From CAIKZZ01 sp035524495 (lineage in GTDB: Bacteria; Pseudomonadota; Gammaproteobacteria; Steroidobacterales; Steroidobacteraceae), in NCBI GenBank assembly GCA_035524495.1, contig DATKOR010000016.1, positions 1 to 64,000 of the forward strand: a stretch of DNA of 64,000 nt, in the 5' to 3' direction. The translations under genes were made by a program, and so were the position numbers. The first letter of the stretch is position 1. Each line of letters begins with the position of its first letter. Of this stretch, positions 35,947 to 44,553 are shown in pieces. Under the pieces are notes generated by a model. The model saw only the letters and a list, made by a program, of their open reading frames with translations. It was not told where the DNA came from and did not search any database.

Positions 35947-37821
35947 TCAATTGATGCGCACTTCGGTCATCTGTCCGCCGAAGTTCTCGGCGTCGTTGGA
36001 CAGGTGATCGAGGTTGGACGTGTAGAGGTAGAAGACGCATGCGGGATTGGTGCCGCCGCAAGTGGCGTAGGCCGGGTCGCTGGCATCCAGGATGACGTCC
36101 GCCGACTCGCCGCCACCCAGGGTGATCGAGTTGGTGTAGTAGTCCATGTCGTTGCCCAGCTGGTCGCGCAGCAGCTTCGCGTTCCACCCGACCACGTGCA
36201 TCCGGATGCCGAGCGAGGCCAGCGTGTGGTACTCGGACACGCCGAGATCCGAGAGGCGCAGCAGCGCCTTCTGGCCGTGGGTAATGTTGATGATCGAGTT
36301 CAGCGGCTGGGCGAAGTGGTTGACTCCGTCAGCCGACTGCGTCGCGATCGGGCCGGAGTCGGACACCGTGTCCGGATAGCTTCGGCCGTTCAGCAGGAAG
36401 TACTTGTCCTTCATGTCGGCGAAGCCTTCCGGGTTAAAGGTCATGCCGACGAAGTGGAAGTTCGGGTCGAAGCCGTGCATCTGCACCGGATACTCGACGT
36501 CGTACTGGCTGACGCCATCGCCATCGTTGTAGACGTACTTCTTGGAACCGTCGTTCGCCGCGAGGTTGTCCGCCGGCGGCAGCGGGTTGCTGCAGAGCAC
36601 GTCGCTCTTGTCGCACTTGGTGCGCAGGTCGCCCTGCTGCACCTGCAGTCCGGTCCAGAGGTCACCGGTCCAGCGGTTCTGCCGCGGTCGCACGTACAAC
36701 TGGCCGACCATGCCCATCTGCAGGTGTTCGGGCGGGGTGATGTGACAGTGGTAGAAGTAGGTTCCGGCGTCCGGCGCGAGGTAGTAGTAGGTGAAGCTGC
36801 CGCCGATGTTGATGGCGACTGAGGCATCCGGGACGCCGTCGAAGAGCGACGACGCGTTCGGATAGCCGTGGAAGTGAACCGTGTGCTGCTCGAAGAGGTC
36901 CGGCCGCATGATCATGCCGACGTTGGTCAGCGTCAGGAAGAACTCATCGTCCTCGTCCATGGCCATCATCGGCGCCGGGATGTTTCCGTTCATCACGCCG
37001 ACGTCCATCACCTGGCGCGCATCGACGTGGCCGTCGGTCGTGGGCACCGACGAGGCCGTGCCGTCCGGCGACTCCGTGACCTCGGCGAGGCCCGTGGGCG
37101 AACTCAGCGTGTACTGGAAGGCGAAGCTGGCGGGCAGATAGTTGTTGGCGATGCCGATCGCCGTGACCGTGTGGGTCCCGACGTATCCCGCGAGATCGGT
37201 GCCCGTGCCCTGCCCGATCACGACCGAGTCACCGATCTTGAAGAACACGGGGGAGTTCTGCACCACCGTGACCGTGTGGGCTCCGGCGGTCACTCCCGCC
37301 GCGGCGCTGCTGCCCTCGAAGATCGAGTAGATGTTCGAGGTGTAGGCGACGTTGTTCTTAACGAGTCCGATGGCGCCGTTGTAGATCGTGCCGGTGGCCG
37401 CGGCGGGATAGCCCGGAACGAGCACGCTCGGGTCGGCGATCGGCGTGTTGAACTCGGAGGCGACCACCGTGCCGGGCAGTCCCTGCGAGATGTTCGCGAT
37501 GCCCGACAGCGGACCGAATGCGAACAAGTACGTCTGGGTACCGTCCCCCATGGTCGCGTAGCCGTCGCCGCCCGCGATCTGCTGGCACTTGATGGTGCCG
37601 TTCATGGGCCCCGTCTTGCCGGCGGTGTAGTCTGCCGGCTTGGTCGGATCGGTCGGCACGTAGGTCGGCCCGGTGTAGGCCGGATCGGCATCCGGTGCCG
37701 TCGGATGCGTGAGCGTGCTGGTTGGGCACTGCACGCGGAAGCTCTGCGCTTGCGCGTCCCACGCGGTGCAAACGAGCACGAGCACAGGCAGCAGTCGGAC
37801 GATGTTCGCAAGCCTTGTCAT
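35947..37821 (-). CDS. Multicopper-oxidase-like protein carrying loops L1/L2 and a type-1 Cys (MCO-1)
   Basis: 624 residues, exported (signal peptide 1-25, ending DAQAQS). The copper loops are EQHTVHFHGYPNAS (His316, His318; L1 type) and TYFYHCHITPPEHLQMGM (His358, Cys359, His360, His366, Met371), which supplies both trinuclear histidines and a full type-1 Cys/His/Met set. In the C-terminal half I see cupredoxin strands (GQKALLRLSDLGVSEYHTLASLGI, GGGESADVILDASDP) but no HPxHxH or second HCH loop. It is thus half a canonical oxidase. GGAGG lies 8 bases before the ATG at 37821. It is followed by MCO-2 and preceded by the SCO1 gene, 92 bases upstream. Confidence 0.85.
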   Translation of the reverse strand: MTRLANIVRLLPVLVLVCTAWDAQAQSFRVQCPTSTLTHPTAPDADPAYTGPTYVPTDPTKPADYTAGKTGPMNGTIKCQQIAGGDGYATMGDGTQTYLFAFGPLSGIANISQGLPGTVVASEFNTPIADPSVLVPGYPAAATGTIYNGAIGLVKNNVAYTSNIYSIFEGSSAAAGVTAGAHTVTVVQNSPVFFKIGDSVVIGQGTGTDLAGYVGTHTVTAIGIANNYLPASFAFQYTLSSPTGLAEVTESPDGTASSVPTTDGHVDARQVMDVGVMNGNIPAPMMAMDEDDEFFLTLTNVGMIMRPDLFEQHTVHFHGYPNASSLFDGVPDASVAINIGGSFTYYYLAPDAGTYFYHCHITPPEHLQMGMVGQLYVRPRQNRWTGDLWTGLQVQQGDLRTKCDKSDVLCSNPLPPADNLAANDGSKKYVYNDGDGVSQYDVEYPVQMHGFDPNFHFVGMTFNPEGFADMKDKYFLLNGRSYPDTVSDSGPIATQSADGVNHFAQPLNSIINITHGQKALLRLSDLGVSEYHTLASLGIRMHVVGWNAKLLRDQLGNDMDYYTNSITLGGGESADVILDASDPAYATCGGTNPACVFYLYTSNLDHLSNDAENFGGQMTEVRIN

Positions 37822-37913
37822 TATCGAGTCCTCCATCACTGCGGCGGGCTTCCCACCGCCCCGAGCGCATTTCGGCGATCGCCGAGTCCCCACTTGTTCG
37901 TATCCCCTAGCGG

Positions 37914-38552
37914 CTACCGCGCGGCATGCGCCAGCGGCAGTTCGGCGAACACCTGGTCCGCCGTCGGAAACCCATCCATCCGAATCCACGGGCCGCCGCG
38001 GGCGGCGCGTATGAAGATCGCGGCCGGGTGGCTCATCTTTTCGCCGCGGTACACGCCGAAAGCGCGTTGCACGCTTTCGCTCGCGGTACGCGTGCCGGTG
38101 TAGTGGCGCCACTCCGGTCCCGCGTGATAGGTCTGCGCGTACGCGCGCAGCCGCGCCGGCGTGTCCTCGTCCGGATCGATCGAGACCGAGACGAGGTGCA
38201 CCCGGTCGCGCTCGGCCCCGAGGCGGCGCTGGACGCCCTCGAGCGTCTGGCTGGTGAGCGGACAGATCGAAGTGCAGCTCGTGTAGATGAACGCAAGCAC
38301 GACGGGGCGGCCGTCATTGACTTCGGCCGGGAACTTCACGACCACGCCGTCTTCGCGCGTGAGCTCTACTGCCGGGACCTGGTAGTGCGCCACGAGGCGC
38401 GCCGGCGGCTCAGCCGCGGCGCGCTGCTGCGCGCCGGCGTCGTTGCCCGCGGTCGCGCCCAGCGCAAGCGGCGCGAAGAGCGCAGGAGCGAGAAGCATTC
38501 CCCGCGACGCGCGCCAGATTCCCTTCGACCGAGCTCGCCCGGTGAGCGACAT
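37914..38552 (-). CDS. SCO1/SenC/PrrC-type copper chaperone
   Basis: A 212-residue thioredoxin-fold protein anchored or exported by an N-terminal hydrophobic segment (about residues 19-36). Copper ligands of the family are present: CTSIC (Cys93, Cys97) and His175 in MSHPAAIF. SIDPDEDTPARLRAYAQ is the typical SCO strand-helix. Such proteins insert copper into Cu enzymes, here most likely the two MCOs encoded next. The start is uncertain: ATG at 38603 (AGGAGG touching the start) would add 17 residues; 38552 gives a normal signal peptide. Confidence 0.88.
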   Translation of the reverse strand: MSLTGRARSKGIWRASRGMLLAPALFAPLALGATAGNDAGAQQRAAAEPPARLVAHYQVPAVELTREDGVVVKFPAEVNDGRPVVLAFIYTSCTSICPLTSQTLEGVQRRLGAERDRVHLVSVSIDPDEDTPARLRAYAQTYHAGPEWRHYTGTRTASESVQRAFGVYRGEKMSHPAAIFIRAARGGPWIRMDGFPTADQVFAELPLAHAAR

Positions 38553-38922
38553 TCCTAGTTCGATGCGGGCGATTCGCCCGCCCTCCCAGATCGATGAACC
38601 CATCCTCCTGCCCGGCCTGTCTGCGAACGAGTCGGTCGATGCTTCCGGAGGGGGGGTGGGGCTACGTAGGGGTTAGGTAGGTAGTTACCGTAGGCGCCTT
38701 TCGCGGCGGCGCGTTATGTCGCGGCCTACCGAATGCCCCGAGCGAGCGGGCACGCTGCGTCGCCCGACGCCGGAACCGACCGACATCGGCACGGCGCATG
38801 GAATGGGCGCCGTGTCGATGGCTAGCGATACTCCGCGGTCGGTCGTCGCACGACATGGCGCGTTGAGCGCCGCCGGCGGATCGCACCGCCAGCCGCATGG
38901 ATGCTTCGCCGGCTCGCGTCGA
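38553..38922. other. Intergenic region of 370 bases upstream of the SCO1/MCO operon
   Basis: No gene was found. It separates the last pseudopilin gene from SCO1 and carries a cluster of GTAGG repeats (listed separately) plus a run of eight Gs at 38648-38656. The promoter of the copper-oxidase operon must lie here. Confidence 0.6.
38661..38696 (-). promoter_or_regulatory. CCTAC repeat cluster upstream of the SCO1/MCO operon
   Basis: On the plus strand GTAGG occurs at 38666, 38677 and 38690, with an overlapping GTAG at 38681; intervals are 11 and 13 bases, near one helical turn. Two embedded palindromes are CTACGTAG (38662-38669) and GGTA-N6-TACC (38675-38688 region). It lies about 110 bases before the chosen SCO1 start. 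Similar CCCTAC pairs precede the kinase and transglycosylase genes, suggesting operators for the NarL-type regulator encoded at 51508. Confidence 0.55.
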
Positions 38923-39471
38923 TCACCGCGAGCGATTGGGCAAAGTCAGCCGGCGAGTTGCGTAGCTGGGTATTGCGTAGACGAAGAGCCAGTCGGCGTA
39001 GCTTGCGGCCTTCTCGAAGTCGTCCTCGTTGTCTTCGAAGCCGGCCTTCTTGACGGGCACAAGCTGCGAGGCGCTCGCGATTCCCATGATTCCGCCGTCG
39101 GGTGCCGGGATCGTCGTCCACTCGGACGAGTTCGTGACGGGGTCGCGATACGCGCGCCGCATCGCCCGAAAGACTGCGATTCCAGGTGCCGCGTCCCCGG
39201 CCGGGTCGGTGGCGGCACCCGCGGCGGCGTCGGCGGCCATCGGCCCGAGCAGCGCCGCGAGCGTCGGCGGAAAGTGGTGGTAGTGACCGAAATAGCGGCC
39301 GATCGCTGCTCGGTATTCGCGGCCGGCGAACAAGAGGTCGGCCTCGTGGTCGCGCTGCACGGCCATCCGCGTGACCTGGCCCGCGCCGGCGAGGAAGATC
39401 CCGATCAGCGCGATGAGTGCGAGGAGACCGATGTAGGTGAAGCCGCGCGCGCGGCGCTTACCACGTGACAT
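38923..39471 (-). CDS. Atypical minor pseudopilin (GspK-like, no Glu5)
   Basis: A 182-residue protein with a prepilin-like N terminus RRARGFTYIGLLALIALIGI. Cleavage after Gly would give FTYIG: position 5 is Gly instead of Glu, as in GspK-type tip pseudopilins, which lack Glu5. The rest contains a helix (RDHEADLLFAGREYRAAIGRYF), typical of pseudopilins, and a charged C-terminal region. The start at 39471 overlaps the upstream pseudopilin by 14 bases. It is the last gene of the secretion operon. Confidence 0.75.
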   Translation of the reverse strand: MSRGKRRARGFTYIGLLALIALIGIFLAGAGQVTRMAVQRDHEADLLFAGREYRAAIGRYFGHYHHFPPTLAALLGPMAADAAAGAATDPAGDAAPGIAVFRAMRRAYRDPVTNSSEWTTIPAPDGGIMGIASASQLVPVKKAGFEDNEDDFEKAASYADWLFVYAIPSYATRRLTLPNRSR

Positions 39472-39832
39472 ACGCGGTTCCGTCGAGCGCAACGCCCTCG
39501 GCGCCGCTCTTGACGTCCTTGATTCCCGTGTCTTCGGGGTCCTCGGCGTGGATCACGAGCCACTTGTCCGCGGTCCGCGCGATCGGGTCTACCGGAATCC
39601 CGCGCAGGTAGTGCCTGTCGACGAGATCGGCCAGTACCGTCGGGTACTTGCCGGTGTCGCCGTAGAACTTGTCGATCGAGTCGCGCAGCGTTGCGAGGTC
39701 CTGGCGCAGCACCGCCTCGCGCGAGCGCTCGAGCGAGCGGAAGTAGCGCGGCACGGCGATCGTCAGCAGCGTCGCGATGATGGCCATGACGACCAGCAGC
39801 TCGAGCAGCGTGAAGCCGCGCTTACCAGTCAC
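39458..39832 (-). CDS. Pseudopilin (type II secretion / pilus-like)
   Basis: A 124-residue prepilin-type protein: GKRGFTLLELLVVMAIIATLLTIAVPRYF gives cleavage after Gly with Phe1 and Glu5, then the long alpha-1 helix with SLERSREAVLRQDLATLRDSIDKFYGDTGKYP, a GspG-like stretch. The GTG start at 39832 overlaps the preceding pseudopilin by 11 bases and places the prepilin leader correctly; an earlier in-frame ATG adds a leader not seen in this family. Confidence 0.82.
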   Translation of the reverse strand: MTGKRGFTLLELLVVMAIIATLLTIAVPRYFRSLERSREAVLRQDLATLRDSIDKFYGDTGKYPTVLADLVDRHYLRGIPVDPIARTADKWLVIHAEDPEDTGIKDVKSGAEGVALDGTAYVTW

Positions 39833-40331
39833 GGTACGGGACTCCGTTGAGGCCGGTCCGGGAGGAGCGCGAGTAGACGTCGTAGACGTCATCGCCCGGC
39901 TGCGGGTCGTCCGGTGGGCTCGCGTACGACCGCAGGCCCCAGGTTTCTGCGGCCGGCACGGTCGCATCCGGCCAGAACGGGTCGCGCGGCACCGCGCGCA
40001 GGAAGTAGATCTTCGCGCCGTCCTTCGGGCTCTTCGCGTCGTCGACGCCGTCGACGAGTGTCTGCAGGTCCGGGGGGTAGCCGGTCCTGTCCGCGTCCTT
40101 CTTGATGCGCCCTGAATCGCTCGCGCGCTTGTATTCGTCGATCGCCGTGCGGATCGCGCGCAGCGCCACCTTGAGCTCGGCCTCGCGCTCGCGTTGGAAG
40201 ACGAGCTGCGCCGAGGGCACGACCGCGGTCGCGAGCAGCGCGATGATCGCGACGGTGATCACGAGCTCGACGATCGTGAACCCGTGCGCCGCCCCGCGCC
40301 GCGACACTGCCGATGATTCCTGCCGCCGCAT
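39822..40331 (-). CDS. Pseudopilin (type II secretion / pilus-like)
   Basis: A 169-residue prepilin-type protein with leader RRGAAHG and mature N terminus FTIVELVITVAIIALLATA (Phe1, Glu5), then QREREAELKVALRAIRTAIDEYKRASDSGRI and GYPPDLQTLVDGVDD, a GspG/GspH-like arrangement. A short 4-base gap separates it from gspD. One of three consecutive pseudopilins besides GspG, a set that would form a tip complex. Confidence 0.83.
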   Translation of the reverse strand: MRRQESSAVSRRGAAHGFTIVELVITVAIIALLATAVVPSAQLVFQREREAELKVALRAIRTAIDEYKRASDSGRIKKDADRTGYPPDLQTLVDGVDDAKSPKDGAKIYFLRAVPRDPFWPDATVPAAETWGLRSYASPPDDPQPGDDVYDVYSRSSRTGLNGVPYRDW

Positions 40332-40335
40332 GGGA

Positions 40336-42777
40336 TTACTGCGTGATCGCGACCTTGAGCGGCACCGCGGGCGAGGCCGCGATTGCGACGCCGTCGGCGC
40401 CGACCAGCACCACCTGCGTCGCGACCGGCACCGCCGGGCGCGGCGCCACCGCCTTGAAGCGCAGGTTCATGATCGTGCCGGCGCCCGCCAAAGCATTGTC
40501 CGGACTGCCGGCGATTTCGACCTGGACGCCGCCGGGCTTCAAGTCGACTTTCGGCGCCTCGCCGCCTGCGACGAGATCGCCAGGATCGGTCCCGACGAGC
40601 TGCAGCGCGCTGGCATCGAAGCGGACCTGGGCGAGGACCTTTCCAATGGCCCGGTCCGCGGCGAGGCGGACCGCGACGCTGAACTCATCGCCCACTTTGG
40701 CCGAGTCCGGGCCCTCGATTGTCACGGCGGCTTTGCGCGTGCCCGCCGCCGCGGCGGCGGGCGCCGCGGTCTCGGCGCCGGACCCGCTCGCGCTGGCCGC
40801 CGAAGCGGCCGCTTCCGGCGGCGGCGCGGCGACGGCCGACTCGAGCCGGGCCGGGGCCTGGCGTGGCGCTGCGCCCACGCCTGGCGCCGCGGCCGGACCG
40901 CCGCCGGCGAACGACACGCCGCCCGGCACGACCGGGCCCGCGCTCGGACCGGCGCCGCTGCCGGATGAACTGAAGGGCGCCATCCGCGTCTGGCTCTCGG
41001 TGCCGTACCAGAACTCGGTCGTCTCGCTGGACGGGCGCGTCTGCGAACGGATCACGCGCGGCGTAATCGACAGCACGATCTCGGTCTTGTCGGTCTGGTT
41101 CGTGCGCGAACCGAACAGCCGCCCGAGGATCGGCAGGTCGCCGAGGCCCGGGATGTGGTTCGAGTTGCGGGTGTCCTGGTCCTGGATCAGGCCCGCGAGC
41201 ACCTGCGTCTCGCCATCCCTGAGCTCAAGCGTCGTGTTGGTATTGCGCGTGCCGATCTGGTAGGCGACCGTCGAATTCGTCTTGCCGTCGGGGTTCTTGA
41301 CGTCGACTTCCTTGGTGATCGAGCTCACCTCAAGTCCCATCTTGATCGCGACGTTGCCGTCGAGGTGGATGGTCGGTTGCACGTCGAGCGTGAGGCCAAC
41401 CTCGATGTACTGCACCGCGCTCGTCGAGTAAGCGCCGCCCACCGTCGCCGTGGTGCCAGAGGTGATGACCGGCACGCGGTCGCCGATCATGACCTTGGCC
41501 TTCTCCTTGTTGCGGACTCGGACCCGCGGGCTCGCGAGCACGTTGGTCTGGTCGATCTGCTTCAAGAGGTCGACGCTGAGGCCGAGCGAGCTCACCCCGA
41601 TCGTGTAGCCGTTCTGGTGCGCGAGGTCGTTGAAGACGAGGCCGGTGGTGCCGGTGGCGCCGCTGGTGCCGACGGCGCCCGGTCCTGGCGGCGTGGGCCC
41701 CATCGTCGCGCTGACACCGGTCGGGTAGTTGATGCCGAGCGTCTGCAGGTTGCTGCGCGTGAGCTCGAGCACTTCGATCTCGAGCATGACCTCCGGATCC
41801 GAGACGTCGATCGAGGCAATCAGCTTCTCGGCCATCCGGACGTGCTCGGGCGTGTCGCGGATCACGATGGTCGCCGAGCGCTCGTCGATGAACAGCGTCT
41901 TCGCGCCGAGCACGGTCTTCAGCATCGACTCGGCGTCCTTCGGTGCCGCGTTCGCGAGGTAGAACGTCCGGACGATCTCGTCCTGGTAGTCCTTCTGCTT
42001 GGCGGCCGTGTTCGGGTACACGAGCACCATGTTCTCGGACAGCACCTGCCGTGCCAGCTGGTTCTGCGTGAGGATCAGCTCGATCGCCTGCTCGACCGGC
42101 ACGTTGGTGACGAAGATCGTGGTCTTGGTCTCCGACTTCACATCCTTGTCGAAGATGAAGTTGACGCCGGTCTGGCGCGCCAGCACCTCGAAGACCATCT
42201 TCGTCGGCGCGTCGCGGAACTGCAGCGTCACGGGCCGGTTGTCGGCGGTCCGCAGCCGCGGTGACACCGTGACCGGCCCGCGCGCCGTGTCGATCCTGGC
42301 CGCGAGCGCCGTCGCCGCCGCGAAGCCCGGGTCCTCCGCAAGCACCGCGCGCACCTCGGTCTCGGCCGCGTCGAACTGCTTGGCGGCCAGCAACCGCTCC
42401 GCGCTCGCCGTGCGCTCGGCGTGGCGCCGGTCGGCCTGCACGCCCTCGAGGCCGCGTCGCGCACGGTCGTTGCCGGGCTCGAGGCCGAGTACCCGCCGGT
42501 AGCCGGCCTCGGCGGCGTCGGCGTGGCCGCCGGTGCGCGCGCGGTCTGCGGCGGCGATCAGCTCCTGGATGGCGGCGTCGCGGCGTGCACGCAGGTCGAG
42601 CCGATACTCGAGGTTGTCGGGCTCGGCCTTCACGGCCTCGCCGAGCTTGGCGATGCTCTGCTCGTAGTCTCCGTGCTCGAATGCGTCGAGGCCCTCGCGA
42701 TGGATGCGGTCGGCCGCACAGCTCACGGCCAGTACCGAAGCTAGGATGACGACGAGGCGCTGGGCGAGGACCTTCAC
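40336..42777 (-). CDS. gspD: Secretin GspD-like lipoprotein with TPR and C-terminal cohesin domain
   Basis: An 813-residue outer-membrane secretin. Signal peptide with lipobox VLAVSC (Cys20), TPR-like helices (about residues 25-160; YEQSIAKLGEAVKAEPDN), N-domains (VTLQFRDAPTKMVFEVLARQTGVNF...), the secretin domain with VLASPRVRVRNKEKAKVMIGDRVPV and IPGLGDLPILGRLFGS, a Ser/Gly/Pro-rich linker and a C-terminal cohesin-like domain (about 675-813; VTIEGPDSAKVGDEFSVAVRL, VLAQVRFDASALQLVG). Typical T2SS secretins lack a cohesin domain; it recurs in MSHA/Geobacter-type systems. GTG start overlaps the upstream stop. Confidence 0.9.
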   Translation of the reverse strand: MKVLAQRLVVILASVLAVSCAADRIHREGLDAFEHGDYEQSIAKLGEAVKAEPDNLEYRLDLRARRDAAIQELIAAADRARTGGHADAAEAGYRRVLGLEPGNDRARRGLEGVQADRRHAERTASAERLLAAKQFDAAETEVRAVLAEDPGFAAATALAARIDTARGPVTVSPRLRTADNRPVTLQFRDAPTKMVFEVLARQTGVNFIFDKDVKSETKTTIFVTNVPVEQAIELILTQNQLARQVLSENMVLVYPNTAAKQKDYQDEIVRTFYLANAAPKDAESMLKTVLGAKTLFIDERSATIVIRDTPEHVRMAEKLIASIDVSDPEVMLEIEVLELTRSNLQTLGINYPTGVSATMGPTPPGPGAVGTSGATGTTGLVFNDLAHQNGYTIGVSSLGLSVDLLKQIDQTNVLASPRVRVRNKEKAKVMIGDRVPVITSGTTATVGGAYSTSAVQYIEVGLTLDVQPTIHLDGNVAIKMGLEVSSITKEVDVKNPDGKTNSTVAYQIGTRNTNTTLELRDGETQVLAGLIQDQDTRNSNHIPGLGDLPILGRLFGSRTNQTDKTEIVLSITPRVIRSQTRPSSETTEFWYGTESQTRMAPFSSSGSGAGPSAGPVVPGGVSFAGGGPAAAPGVGAAPRQAPARLESAVAAPPPEAAASAASASGSGAETAAPAAAAAGTRKAAVTIEGPDSAKVGDEFSVAVRLAADRAIGKVLAQVRFDASALQLVGTDPGDLVAGGEAPKVDLKPGGVQVEIAGSPDNALAGAGTIMNLRFKAVAPRPAVPVATQVVLVGADGVAIAASPAVPLKVAITQ

Positions 42778-43385
42778 GGGACTGCTCCGGTCGGCACGTT
42801 CTGCCGAATGTTCAGCGGGAGATAGTTGAAGACGAGCTGCGCGGCAGTGGCACTCTCGAACTCGTAGACGCCGTCGATCCTGTCGCCGATGTGGGCGTCG
42901 AGAACGCGATCCTGGCGCGACAGGAAGAACACCGGCTTGCCGCCGTCCGGCGCGTAGCTACCGATGTAGGTGTACGGGAACGGCGGAGCCGTCGGGGGCG
43001 GTGGCGGCGTGTTGACGATCGGCGCCGGCGGCGGCGGCGGCGGGGGCACGTACCAGGCGTGCGATGCAAACAGGTCCGCCACCCAGTTCGAGGCCGCGAC
43101 CCGGCTCGAGACGCGCGCCAGCTGCGGCGCGGTCGGCGCGGCCAGCGCAGGCGTCGTGCGCACGTGCGCCGCGGCAACGGCCCGGGTCCGCGCCGCGGCG
43201 AGCGCCGCCGGGTCGGCCGGTGCGTCCAAGAAGCGCCGCGTGATCGCCGGCCACTCAACGGCCAAGGTCGCCGTGATCGCGACGATCAGCGCCGCCGCGA
43301 CGACAACGGCGACGCGGCGCCGCCGCGCGGCGCCGAGCCGCGGCAGCATCGGCACCGCAGGGCGCGGCAGCGCGCGGGCGTTCAT
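42774..43385 (-). CDS. GspC/PilP-like periplasmic connector
   Basis: A 203-residue bitopic protein: short cytoplasmic tail, one membrane segment (about residues 24-43), an Ala-rich helix, a long proline run (PPPPPPPAPIVNTPPPPPTAPP) spanning the periplasm, then a small beta domain (YIGSYAPDGGKPVFFLSRQDRVLDAHIGDRIDG) resembling the HR/PilP domains of GspC and PilP that dock on the secretin. The order L/M-N-O-C/P-D supports this. ATGA overlap with the upstream gene. Confidence 0.72.
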   Translation of the reverse strand: MNARALPRPAVPMLPRLGAARRRRVAVVVAAALIVAITATLAVEWPAITRRFLDAPADPAALAAARTRAVAAAHVRTTPALAAPTAPQLARVSSRVAASNWVADLFASHAWYVPPPPPPPAPIVNTPPPPPTAPPFPYTYIGSYAPDGGKPVFFLSRQDRVLDAHIGDRIDGVYEFESATAAQLVFNYLPLNIRQNVPTGAVP

Positions 43386-44038
43386 GGCGCGCTCCGCGTG
43401 AACACGGTGAGCCGGATCTGGGCCTCGACCGTGCCGTCGGCGATGTTCTTGCGCTCGATCGACAGGTCGCTGATCGCGGCCGCCGGCAGCGCCGTGAGCG
43501 TCGCGTCGATGAACTTGCGCACCTGCGGGTACGGTCCGGTCACCGGGAACGCCACCTTGTAGCGCACGATGTCACCGCTCTTCGAGGAGCTGGTCTCGTA
43601 CTTGCCGGTGTCGAGCGTCAGGCGCGCGTCGTCGGCCTGCTGCAGCAGCACGCCGAGGATCGCCGGCATGTCGGCACGCTTCGGCAGGTTGCGAAGCGCC
43701 TTCGCGACGTCGCTGGCCTCGGCGCGCGGCGCGGTCGCCTGGTGCAGCCGCGCGCTCGCGAGCTGGCCGCGCAGCGCCGCGATCTCGTTCTCGACCGGCA
43801 CCTGCGTCGAGGCGAAGAACACCGCGCTCGCAACCAGCAGCGCAAGGCCGACGAGGCCGGGCCGCCCGGTGCGCGCCACCGTCCAGGTCGCGCGCGGCAG
43901 CCATTCATTCGCGACCCGCATGCCGAAGCGACGCAGCGGCACGAGGCCGTCGGAGCGGCGCGCCACCGCCGGCGCACGACTGCCGGGGGCCTGGCTCGCG
44001 ATCTTGACCGGGGCGGCGGGAGTCTGCACGAGGCTCAT
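43382..44038 (-). CDS. PilO/GspM-like inner-membrane protein
   Basis: A 218-residue bitopic protein with one membrane segment (about residues 61-79, LVGLALLVASAVFFAS), a coiled coil (VENEIAALRGQLASARLHQ) and a ferredoxin-like domain with VVRYKVAFPVTGPYPQVRKFIDATL. This is the PilO/GspM arrangement. It overlaps the PilN-like gene by one base and likely heterodimerises with it. Confidence 0.75.
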   Translation of the reverse strand: MSLVQTPAAPVKIASQAPGSRAPAVARRSDGLVPLRRFGMRVANEWLPRATWTVARTGRPGLVGLALLVASAVFFASTQVPVENEIAALRGQLASARLHQATAPRAEASDVAKALRNLPKRADMPAILGVLLQQADDARLTLDTGKYETSSSKSGDIVRYKVAFPVTGPYPQVRKFIDATLTALPAAAISDLSIERKNIADGTVEAQIRLTVFTRSAP

Positions 44039-44553
44039 CAGCGCCACTCCGCTGCCAACTTGACCCGGACCGGGTGTTCGGGATCGTCCTTCTTGCGCTC
44101 GTGGCTCTCGAGCATCGGATAGCGCAGCAGCGGGCTCTTCTGCAGCCGCTGCAGGTACTCGAGCGCCGCCGGCAGCGTGCGCGCCTCGGCGGTGATCTTG
44201 ACGATGCGCTTGGTGGGATCGGGCTCGACCTGCAAGAGCGCAATCGTCGAGGCACTGTCGTGGCTCGCGGCCTCGAGCTCGGCGAGCAGCTGCGACCACG
44301 GGATCGACAGCTCGCGCTCGATCGCCGATGCGTCCTCGGCCGAGCGCAGCGCCGCGGGGCCTTGCGGCCGCGCCGACATCGAAATCGCGCTCAGCGTCGC
44401 GTCGAGCTCGTTGCGCTCGCTGAACTTCATCTCAAAGGCAACGCCGACCGCGAGCGCGGTCGCGACGCCGAGCACGCAGAGCGCAATGCCCTGGCCGCGC
44501 GCCTCGTGCACCGGCGCGACGAAATCAAGCCGCACGCGACGCGGTGCTCTCAT
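44038..44553 (-). CDS. PilN-like inner-membrane protein
   Basis: A 171-residue bitopic protein: membrane helix about residues 21-39 (GIALCVLGVATALAVGVAFE), then a coiled coil and a small alpha/beta domain with SWSQLL-type helix, RIVKITAEARTLPAALEYLQRL and YPMLESHERK. PilN/GspL-C-terminal-like. ATGA overlap with the PilM/GspL-like gene. Assignment rests mainly on topology and gene order. Confidence 0.7.
   Translation of the reverse strand: MRAPRRVRLDFVAPVHEARGQGIALCVLGVATALAVGVAFEMKFSERNELDATLSAISMSARPQGPAALRSAEDASAIERELSIPWSQLLAELEAASHDSASTIALLQVEPDPTKRIVKITAEARTLPAALEYLQRLQKSPLLRYPMLESHERKKDDPEHPVRVKLAAEWR

Noticed and set aside
34346..36187. Longer N terminus for MCO-2 (start at 36187)
   Set aside because: The extension lies inside MCO-1 in another frame; the ATG at 35935 has a ribosome site and gives a signal peptide.
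37899..37921. Extra CCCTAC-like site (CCCCTAGCGGCTACC) at the SCO1 3' end
   Set aside because: It lies in the opposite orientation, matches only partly and overlaps the end of the SCO1 coding sequence, so it was not counted with the three clusters.
38551..38603. Definite start for SCO1
   Set aside because: Neither ATG (38603, 38552) has a well-spaced ribosome site; 38552 was chosen only from signal-peptide shape.
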